Of a DNA stretch of 17,414 nucleotides, positions 1-5,609 are shown piece by piece. The translations under genes and the position numbers were made by a program. The notes beneath the pieces were generated by a model. It was not told the origin of the DNA and ran no database searches. It was given only the letters and a program-made list of their open reading frames with translations. The stretch is taken from positions 1 through 17,414 of the forward strand of contig JAZSRJ010000058.1 of the NCBI GenBank assembly GCA_045538425.1, given 5' to 3'. Every line of letters begins with the position of its first letter. Positions within the stretch are counted from its first letter, which is position 1. Source of the stretch: CALVJJ01 sp045538425 (GTDB lineage: Bacteria > Bacillota > Clostridia > Christensenellales > UBA1242).

Positions 1-1724
1 GAACAACCCCAAGTGTGGTTGCTTACACAAAAGATGGAGATAGACTTGTAGGTAAAGTTGCAAAGAGACAAGCTGTGGCTAACCCAGACAACACCATTAT
101 CTCTATCAAAAGACATATGGGTAGTGATTACAAAACAAAACTCAATGGAAAAGAATATACTCCACAAGAAATCAGTGCTATGGTGCTTAGCAAACTAAAA
201 AATGATGCAGAAGCATACTTGGGTGAAAAAATTACTCAAGCAGTTATTACTGTGCCTGCATACTTTACAGATAGTCAAAGACAAGCTACAAAAGATGCTG
301 GTCGTATTGCTGGTCTAGAAGTACTTAGAATTATCAACGAACCTACAGCTGCGGCTCTTGCTTATGGTCTTGATAAAGGCGAAAATGCTAACCAAAAAAT
401 CTTGGTTTATGACCTAGGTGGTGGTACATTCGACGTGTCACTTCTAGAGATTGGTGATGGGGTATTTGAAGTACTTGCAACCGCTGGTGACAACATGCTA
501 GGTGGTGACGATTTTGATAATGAAATTATCAAATTGTTGGTAGCAGATTTCAAAGAGAAAAATGGTATTGATTTGTCTGGTGACAAACTTGCAATGCAAA
601 GATTGAAAGAAGCTGCAGAAAAAGCAAAAATTGACCTTTCTGTATCAACTAAGACTACAGTTAGCTTGCCATTCATTACAGCAGATGCTACTGGTCCAAA
701 ACACTTAGAATACGATCTAACACGTGCTAAGTTTGATAGCATTACAAGTCATTTGGTTGACAAAACAATCAACAAATTACAACAAGTATTAAAAGATGCA
801 AAATTAAGTTATAGTGATATCGCTAAAGTTCTTATGGTTGGTGGTTCTACCAGAATTCCAGCTGTTGTAGAAGCAGTAAAGAAAGAAAGTGGTAAAGATC
901 CATATCGTGGTATCAACCCAGATGAATGTGTTGCACTTGGTGCATCAATTCAAGCAGGTGTTCTTGCAGGTGATGTAAAAGATGTATTGTTGCTAGATGT
1001 TACTCCACTTAGTCTTGGTATCGAAACATTAGGTGGTGTGTTCACAAAATTAATCGAACGTAACACAACTATTCCTACTAAAAAATCTCAAGTATTCTCT
1101 ACTGCAGTTGACAATCAACCTGGTGTAGATATTCACGTATTGCAAGGGGAAAGAGAGTTTGCAAAAGACAACAAAACATTGGGTCGTTTCCAACTTAATG
1201 ATATCCCTATGGCTCCACGTGGAGTACCTCAAATTGAAGTTACTTTTGATATTGATGCCAATGGTATTGTAACTGTTAGCAGTAAAGATCTTGGTACAGG
1301 AAAATCTCAAAGTATTACCATTACTTCAAGTTCTAACTTAAAAGAAGAAGATATTGAAAAAGCTGTTAAAGAAGCAGAAGAACATGCTGCTGAAGATAAG
1401 AAGAAAAGAGAACTTATCGATGCAAAAAACAATGCTGAAAATATTATTTTATCACTAGAAAAAATGCTTAAAGAAAATGGTGACAAGTTGGATGCTGCTG
1501 ATAAAGAAAAACTTGAAAAAGCATTAGAAAAAGCAAAAGAAGAAGTTAACTGTGATGATATTGATAAAATCAATAAAGCGATTGAAGATCTTCAAAAAGA
1601 TAGCAATGAAGTTATTACAAAATTGTATCAACAAGCATCAGCTAATGCACAAACCAATACTCAAAAAGATGATGAAGTTATTGTAGAAGAGAAAGATAAA
1701 AAAGATAACGACGATAAAAAATAA
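1..1724 (+). CDS. dnaK: Chaperone protein DnaK (Hsp70), 5'-truncated by the window edge
   Basis: Cytosolic ATP-driven chaperone that binds exposed hydrophobic segments of client proteins in cycles controlled by DnaJ and GrpE. The frame is open from base 3 and begins inside the conserved TTPSVVAYTKDG segment, so by comparison with E. coli DnaK about 34 N-terminal residues, including the first phosphate loop, lie outside. The GTG at 15 is an internal valine codon, not a start. Visible marks of the ATPase domain are VPAYFTDSQRQATKDAG, NEPTAAALAYGLDKG, YDLGGGTFDVSLLE and GGSTRIP; then the linker DVLLLDVTPLSLGIET, the beta-sandwich substrate domain and a helical lid rich in Lys/Glu. The nucleotide domain lacks the roughly 25-residue insert of Gram-negative DnaK, as in Gram-positives. 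The tail is charged and ends in KDNDDKK. dnaJ follows after 8 bases. hrcA, grpE and any CIRCE operator would lie upstream and cannot be seen. Confidence 0.98.
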   Translation, partial: TTPSVVAYTKDGDRLVGKVAKRQAVANPDNTIISIKRHMGSDYKTKLNGKEYTPQEISAMVLSKLKNDAEAYLGEKITQAVITVPAYFTDSQRQATKDAGRIAGLEVLRIINEPTAAALAYGLDKGENANQKILVYDLGGGTFDVSLLEIGDGVFEVLATAGDNMLGGDDFDNEIIKLLVADFKEKNGIDLSGDKLAMQRLKEAAEKAKIDLSVSTKTTVSLPFITADATGPKHLEYDLTRAKFDSITSHLVDKTINKLQQVLKDAKLSYSDIAKVLMVGGSTRIPAVVEAVKKESGKDPYRGINPDECVALGASIQAGVLAGDVKDVLLLDVTPLSLGIETLGGVFTKLIERNTTIPTKKSQVFSTAVDNQPGVDIHVLQGEREFAKDNKTLGRFQLNDIPMAPRGVPQIEVTFDIDANGIVTVSSKDLGTGKSQSITITSSSNLKEEDIEKAVKEAEEHAAEDKKKRELIDAKNNAENIILSLEKMLKENGDKLDAADKEKLEKALEKAKEEVNCDDIDKINKAIEDLQKDSNEVITKLYQQASANAQTNTQKDDEVIVEEKDKKDNDDKK

Positions 1725-1732
1725 GGTAAGAC

Positions 1733-2857
1733 ATGGCAAAGAATTATTACGAAACATTAGGCGTAGAAAAATCTGCTAGTGCTGATGATATCAAAAATGC
1801 TTATCGTAAACTTGCTAAAAAATACCACCCAGACCTAAATAAGGACAATCCAGAGGCTGCAGAAAAGTTTAAGGAAATCAATGAAGCCTACGAAGTTTTG
1901 TCTGACCCAACAAAGAAAAGCAATTATGACCAATTTGGTACAGCTGAGGGCTTTGCTGGTGGCAATGACTTTGGAGGCTTTGGTGGTGGTAATTTTGGAG
2001 GATTTAGAGGTTTTGAAGATATCTTTAGTGGTCTATTTGGTGGCGCATTTGGTGGTGGAAGAAAAGCCAATGCTGCTATAAAAGGTCAAGACCTTCAAGT
2101 CAATATCTCTATTAGTTTTGTTGAGGCTTGGACTGGTACAACCAAGGATATCCAAGTGACACGTAATGAAAAATGTAGTCATTGTAGTGGAACTGGTGCA
2201 AAAGATGGGAAAGAATATTCTACCTGTAGTGAATGTAATGGCTCAGGTCAAGTGATGTACACAGAACGTTCTTTATTTGGTCAAATTACCAAAATGGGAT
2301 TATGTAAGAGTTGTAACGGAACAGGTAAAATCATAAAACAAAAATGTACTTATTGTAATGGTGCTGGAAGCAAACGTAATACCAATATCATTACAGTGGA
2401 TATCAAACCTGGTATGCCAGATGGGGCAGATATTAGAATGACAGGTGAAGGTGAGGCAGGACTTAGAGGTGGCGCAAATGGTGATCTTTATGTTCATGTA
2501 ACTGTAAAACCTCACAAATTGTTAGAAAGAGATGGTAATGATCTAAAACTCAAAGTATATGTTCCATTCTATGTATTATTGCAAGGTGGTGAAATCGAAA
2601 TTCCTCTTGCAAAAGAAAAGACAATGTTAACTATTCCAGAACTTACAGATAGTAATACAACGTTCAAAATGCGTGGAAAAGGTATGCCAGATGTATATGG
2701 TGGCAAAACAGGAGATCTCCTCATTACTGTTGTGGCAGAATCTCCAAAAATGATGTCAAAATCAGATAAGGACAAATTAAAACAATTAGTAGATGATCTA
2801 AAAGACAATACTTTCTCAAAATACAAAGCTTATCAAAAAGATATAACTAGCCTATAG
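1733..2857 (+). CDS. dnaJ: Chaperone protein DnaJ (type I Hsp40)
   Basis: Co-chaperone that delivers unfolded clients to DnaK and stimulates its ATPase. The 374-residue protein has the full class I layout: J domain at about 1-70 with the essential HPD at residues 32-34; a Gly/Phe-rich linker at about 73-110; a zinc-binding domain with four CxxCxGxG repeats (Cys pairs 148/151, 165/168, 191/194 and 205/208, two zinc sites); and C-terminal client-binding and dimerisation domains (about 215-374). Length is normal for the family. The ATG at 1733 follows the dnaK stop by 8 bases, with an AAGG Shine-Dalgarno core overlapping the end of dnaK, which fits co-transcription and translational coupling. 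The last three codons lie inside the terminator hairpin that follows. prmA, often next in Bacillota, is missing. Confidence 0.98.
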   Translation: MAKNYYETLGVEKSASADDIKNAYRKLAKKYHPDLNKDNPEAAEKFKEINEAYEVLSDPTKKSNYDQFGTAEGFAGGNDFGGFGGGNFGGFRGFEDIFSGLFGGAFGGGRKANAAIKGQDLQVNISISFVEAWTGTTKDIQVTRNEKCSHCSGTGAKDGKEYSTCSECNGSGQVMYTERSLFGQITKMGLCKSCNGTGKIIKQKCTYCNGAGSKRNTNIITVDIKPGMPDGADIRMTGEGEAGLRGGANGDLYVHVTVKPHKLLERDGNDLKLKVYVPFYVLLQGGEIEIPLAKEKTMLTIPELTDSNTTFKMRGKGMPDVYGGKTGDLLITVVAESPKMMSKSDKDKLKQLVDDLKDNTFSKYKAYQKDITSL

Positions 2858-2870
2858 TGGCTAGTTTTTT
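2845..2870 (+). terminator. Rho-independent terminator of the dnaK-dnaJ unit
   Basis: The 8-bp perfect stem AACTAGCC (2845-2852) pairs with GGCTAGTT (2859-2866) around a 6-base loop and runs into six T (2865-2870). The dnaJ stop codon (2855-2857) lies in the loop, so the ribosome would finish translation on top of the hairpin. It ends one base before the next -35 box. Confidence 0.87.
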
Positions 2871-2871
2871 C

Positions 2872-2900
2872 TTTACAAAATATTTTATTTTAGGTACAAT
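2872..2900 (+). promoter_or_regulatory. SigmaA-type promoter for rsmE-mtaB-HIT
   Basis: -35 TTTACA (2872-2877) and -10 TACAAT (2895-2900) are separated by exactly 17 bases, each one mismatch from consensus. A start near 2907 would leave a leader of about 28 bases before rsmE. The position directly after the dnaJ terminator makes it a convincing unit boundary. Confidence 0.75.
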
Positions 2901-2919
2901 ACAATAGAGAAAATTGTTT

Positions 2920-2923
2920 GAGG
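2920..2923 (+). promoter_or_regulatory. Ribosome binding site of rsmE
   Basis: GAGG at 2920-2923 stands 11 bases before ATG 2935. It lies inside the longer reading frame that could open at TTG 2914, which argues for the ATG as the real start. The spacing is slightly long. Confidence 0.5.
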
Positions 2924-2934
2924 TTGATTGCAAT

Positions 2935-3651
2935 ATGACAGAAAGAAGATTCTTTATTGAAGGAACAATAGATACTACTGCCACGATTGATGGTGATGAA
3001 TTTAATCACTTGCGCAATGTTTTGAGACTAAAAGTTGGTGACGATGTTACACTTGTGTGTGGTGATGGTTTTGATTATCATGGGACAATTTCGACAATAA
3101 CAAAAAATCAGGCAATTGTCGATATCCATGACAAAGTGGCTAATGATAAAGATGCAAAAGTGGATGTTACCTTGTATTTAGGGTTGGTAAAGAATGATTC
3201 TTTTTCTAGTATCATTACTAAGATGAGTGAACTTGGGGTTAAGCGTATCATTCCGTTTAAGTGTCAATATACTGACGTAAAAACAACTGATGTCAAGCAA
3301 GAAAAATTGCAAAAAGTAGCCAATATGGCTATCAAACAATGTGATAGATCTATCCCGCTAGAAGTATGTAGTGTGACAAGTTTTGAAACAATGTTGAAAG
3401 AACTTAAAGAATATGAAGAAGTCTATTTTGCATATGAGGCAGAAAATACTTTTTGTAAGATAGAGCCAAAAGGACAAAAGATTGCTATTGTAGTTGGTCC
3501 AATTGGCGGGTTTAGTAAAGAAGAGGCAAACAAAATTGGAAAAGTCTCAAAGACGGTTACATTAGGCAAACGAGTGTTGCGAGTAGAGACGGCATGTGTT
3601 AGTTTGGTTAGTGTTGTGATGTACAAAAGTGGAGAGTGGAATATTGGATAA
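2935..3651 (+). CDS. rsmE: 16S rRNA (uracil-1498-N3)-methyltransferase RsmE
   Basis: SAM-dependent enzyme that methylates N3 of U1498 in helix 44 of 16S rRNA, near the decoding site. With the ATG at 2935 the product has 238 residues, the usual family size, starting MTERRFFIEG like other RsmE proteins; a TTG at 2914 would add seven unconserved residues and swallow the GAGG ribosome site. The N-terminal PUA-like domain (about 1-70, with FNHLRNVLRLKVGD) precedes a SPOUT methyltransferase domain with the SAM-knot motifs VVGPIGGFSKEE and LGKRVLRVETA. The first motif is normally GPEGG; Ile in place of Glu is unusual but the glycines are kept. It is first in a unit with mtaB, whose TTG start overlaps its stop codon. 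The assignment is firm at family level. Confidence 0.94.
   Translation: MTERRFFIEGTIDTTATIDGDEFNHLRNVLRLKVGDDVTLVCGDGFDYHGTISTITKNQAIVDIHDKVANDKDAKVDVTLYLGLVKNDSFSSIITKMSELGVKRIIPFKCQYTDVKTTDVKQEKLQKVANMAIKQCDRSIPLEVCSVTSFETMLKELKEYEEVYFAYEAENTFCKIEPKGQKIAIVVGPIGGFSKEEANKIGKVSKTVTLGKRVLRVETACVSLVSVVMYKSGEWNIG
3631..3636 (+). promoter_or_regulatory. Ribosome binding site fixing the TTG start of mtaB
   Basis: GGAGAG at 3631-3636, within the end of rsmE, is 7 bases before TTG 3644. The alternative GTG at 3629 would have this site inside its own coding region and has no comparable site of its own, so TTG 3644 is preferred. Confidence 0.65.
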
Positions 3652-4903
3652 AAAAGTATGTCTAATCAACCTTGGTTGCAAGGTTAATAAATATGAGTTG
3701 GATTGTGTTGCGACCATCTTAAAGGAAAAGGGGTATACTATCCTAACAGAAAAAGAGAAAGCAGATTATTATGTTGTCAACACTTGTGCTGTTACCAATG
3801 AGGCAGAAAAGAAAAGTAGACAATATATTGGAAAATTAAGCAAACTAAATCCAGATGCGAAGATTGTTGTCATGGGTTGTGCAAGTCAAGCCAATCCAAA
3901 ACAATTCCAGAATAAAGACAATGTTATTTCGGTTAGTGGCACAACAGCAAGAGATAGAATATTAGAATATATTGAAGGTTGGAATGAAGAGTTGCCAGAA
4001 CTCCCTAAAGAGTATACAGATCTAGGCAATCCAACACAAACCAAAACAAGAGCATATCTAAAAATACAAGATGGATGTAACAATTTTTGTTCTTATTGCA
4101 TTATTCCATATATTAGAGGAAGAAGTAGAAGCAGGGACTTAGAAGATTGTCTAAAAGAAGCAAAAATCTTATCTCTTGATAGTAAAGAGATTGTTGTTGC
4201 AGGTATTGATATGAGTAGTTATACCATCAACAACCAACTTGCGCTAGGCACTCTTATGCGAGAATTGGGAAAAGTAAAAGAGGCAAGATTTCGTATCGGG
4301 AGCCTAGAAGTAGGTGTGGTCACAAAAGAGTTTTTGGAAGACTTAAAAAGTATGCCTAACTTTTGTCCGCATTTTCACTTGTCGTTACAATCTGCAAGTG
4401 ATAAAGTATTGTACAAAATGAATCGTCATTATACGTTCAAAGAGTATTACACAAAAGTAAAAATGATTAGAAAGTATTTTCCAAATGCCAATATTACAAC
4501 AGATCTTATTGTGGGATTCCCAACTGAAGATGATAAAGAGTTTCGAGTCACTAAGAAAAATGTAAAAAAGATTGGTTTTGGAGATATGCATATTTTCCCA
4601 TTTAGTATGAAATCTGGTACTGTTGCAAGTAGACTCAAAGATTTAGATGGTACGATCAAAAAAGAAAGAGTTCATGAAATGGAGAAAATTGCTCAAGTTT
4701 CACGTGCAAAATATTTGAAGAAAAATATTGGAAAAACTCATTGCCTATTGATTGAAGAACAAGTGGGAGATTATTTTGTAGGATATACTGAAAATTATAT
4801 TAAGACCTATATTAAAGGGAATTTCCCAATAGGTGAAATCGTAAAAATAAAAACAACTACCTTGTTCCAAGATGGAATGCTTGGATGTTGTGTGGAGGAG
4901 TAA
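3644..4903 (+). CDS. mtaB: tRNA N6-threonylcarbamoyladenosine(37) methylthiotransferase MtaB
   Basis: Radical-SAM enzyme that adds a methylthio group to C2 of t6A37 in tRNAs reading ANN codons, giving ms2t6A and strengthening codon pairing. From the TTG at 3644 the product has 419 residues. The N-terminal MTTase domain carries three cluster cysteines (C12 in LGCKVNKYE, C48 in VNTCAVTNEAE, C79 in VMGCASQ). The radical-SAM domain has DGCNNFCSYCIIPYIRGR with C145, C149 and C152 (CxxxCxxC), then CPHFHLSLQS and TTDLIVGFPTE. A TRAM-like RNA-binding tail (about 360-419) completes the family layout. LGCKVNKYE and the FPFSMKSGT segment favour MtaB over MiaB or RimO. The start overlaps the rsmE stop codon, so translation is probably coupled. 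A HIT-family gene follows after 3 bases. Confidence 0.95.
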   Translation: MDKKVCLINLGCKVNKYELDCVATILKEKGYTILTEKEKADYYVVNTCAVTNEAEKKSRQYIGKLSKLNPDAKIVVMGCASQANPKQFQNKDNVISVSGTTARDRILEYIEGWNEELPELPKEYTDLGNPTQTKTRAYLKIQDGCNNFCSYCIIPYIRGRSRSRDLEDCLKEAKILSLDSKEIVVAGIDMSSYTINNQLALGTLMRELGKVKEARFRIGSLEVGVVTKEFLEDLKSMPNFCPHFHLSLQSASDKVLYKMNRHYTFKEYYTKVKMIRKYFPNANITTDLIVGFPTEDDKEFRVTKKNVKKIGFGDMHIFPFSMKSGTVASRLKDLDGTIKKERVHEMEKIAQVSRAKYLKKNIGKTHCLLIEEQVGDYFVGYTENYIKTYIKGNFPIGEIVKIKTTTLFQDGMLGCCVEE

Positions 4904-4906
4904 ATT

Positions 4907-5236
4907 ATGGATTGTGTTTTTTGTAAAATACTAGATGGCAGTATTCCATCAAAACGTGTATGGGAAGATGAAAAATTTATCTTAATCAATGATGTTGCAC
5001 CACAAGCAAAAGTGCATTATCTAGCAATCCCTAAGTTTCATAAAGCACTACTTAGTGAATGTACGAAAGATCAACTTGATGTGATCAAACATATTATCTG
5101 TGTTGTGACAGATCATCAAAATGAATGGGGACTTTGTGGAGGCTATCGTATCATGATCAATCAAGGAAGCGATGGCAACCAAACAGTTCCACATCTTCAT
5201 ATACATTTTTTAGGTGGAGAAAAACTAAAAGGTTAG
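4907..5236 (+). CDS. HIT-family (histidine triad) nucleotide hydrolase, HinT branch
   Basis: Small cytosolic protein of the histidine-triad superfamily; HinT members hydrolyse nucleoside phosphoramidates and aminoacyl-adenylates through a nucleotidylated histidine. The 109-residue protein has N-terminal CVFCKILDGSIPS (C3 and C6, a CxxC that in some members binds zinc) and the triad HLHIHFLGG near the C-terminus (H96, H98, H100; H98 expected as nucleophile). Length and motif order match Hint/PKCI proteins. The ATG has a strong GGAGGAG at 4894-4900 with 6-base spacing, and only 3 bases separate it from mtaB, so it closes that operon. A place between mtaB and rpsU is usual for Clostridia. The physiological substrate cannot be read from sequence. 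Confidence 0.93.
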   Translation: MDCVFCKILDGSIPSKRVWEDEKFILINDVAPQAKVHYLAIPKFHKALLSECTKDQLDVIKHIICVVTDHQNEWGLCGGYRIMINQGSDGNQTVPHLHIHFLGGEKLKG

Positions 5237-5247
5237 GATAAATTTGT

Positions 5248-5275
5248 AAAAAACAATTGACAACCGTTGTTTTTT
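5248..5275 (+). terminator. Probable A/U-rich terminator after the HIT gene, overlapping the rpsU promoter
   Basis: AAAAAACAA (5248-5256) pairs perfectly with TTGTTTTTT (5267-5275) around a 10-base loop. The stem is almost all A-U, so it is weaker than the other terminators here, but the T-run is good. The loop holds the rpsU -35 box, so one stretch serves both purposes. Confidence 0.5.
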
Positions 5276-5285
5276 AGAGTATACT
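5257..5285 (+). promoter_or_regulatory. Strong sigmaA-type promoter for rpsU
   Basis: Perfect -35 TTGACA (5257-5262), 17-base spacer, -10 TATACT (5280-5285). Transcription would begin near 5292, about 30 bases before rpsU. Near-consensus boxes suit a highly expressed ribosomal protein gene. Confidence 0.87.
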
Positions 5286-5322
5286 AGCATAGAAAATTTT
5301 GAAAAAAGTGGGTGAAAAATAG

Positions 5323-5505
5323 ATGTCTACAGTTAGAGTTGGCGAAAACGAAAATGTTGAAAGCGCGATCAAACGTTTTAAGAGAAAATGCCAAAAAGAC
5401 GGTATCATTGGTGATATTCGTAAACACGAAGCTTACGAAAAACCAAGCGTAAAACGTAAGAAAAAACAAAAAGCAGCGATCAAACGTAGCAGAAAAAGCA
5501 AATAA
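5323..5505 (+). CDS. rpsU: 30S ribosomal protein S21 (bS21)
   Basis: Small basic protein of the 30S platform, close to the 3' end of 16S rRNA and involved in initiation on mRNA. The 60-residue product matches the family in length and pattern: STVRVGENENVESAIKRFKR, then CQKDGIIGDIRKHEAYEKPS, then a strongly basic tail of Lys/Arg clusters that contacts rRNA. The ATG is preceded by GGGTGA (5310-5315) at 7 bases. It is transcribed alone between its own near-consensus promoter and an 11-bp terminator. A yqeY-type gene, common after rpsU in Bacillota, is absent and a surface-protein gene stands in its place. Confidence 0.97.
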   Translation: MSTVRVGENENVESAIKRFKRKCQKDGIIGDIRKHEAYEKPSVKRKKKQKAAIKRSRKSK

Positions 5506-5506
5506 G

Positions 5507-5533
5507 AAAAGATGGAATGTTCCATCTTTTTTT
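5507..5533 (+). terminator. Rho-independent terminator of rpsU
   Basis: AAAAGATGGAA (5507-5517) is perfectly complementary to TTCCATCTTTT (5520-5530). The nominal loop is 2 bases, so the innermost pair probably opens. The T-run extends to 5533. It begins 2 bases after the rpsU stop. Confidence 0.92.
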
Positions 5534-5553
5534 GTTTAGAATACCCAAATGAT

Positions 5554-5585
5554 TTGACAAACTCTAGTATTTTATTATATATAAT
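5554..5585 (+). promoter_or_regulatory. SigmaA-type promoter of the membrane repeat protein gene
   Basis: Perfect -35 TTGACA at 5554-5559 is followed by an A/T-rich stretch holding overlapping -10 candidates: TATATA at 5578-5583 (18-base spacer) and TATAAT at 5580-5585 (20-base spacer). The first has the better spacing. An AGGTGA ribosome site at 5601-5606 precedes the ATG at 5610. Confidence 0.72.
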
Positions 5586-5609
5586 AGGTAAAATAAAGAT
5601 AGGTGAACA

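Noticed and set aside
15..17. GTG at 15 as a dnaK start codon
   Set aside because: The frame is open to the window edge and residues upstream (TTPS) match DnaK, so this is an internal valine.
407..742. Open frame on the minus strand inside dnaK, and similar minus-strand frames inside pcrA, ligA, priA and others
   Set aside because: They lie wholly within strongly recognised + strand genes, have low-complexity or family-less translations and no ribosome sites; they are shadows of codon bias.
2914..2934. Upstream TTG start for rsmE
   Set aside because: It would place the GAGG ribosome site inside the gene and add seven residues not seen in RsmE proteins; ATG 2935 is better.
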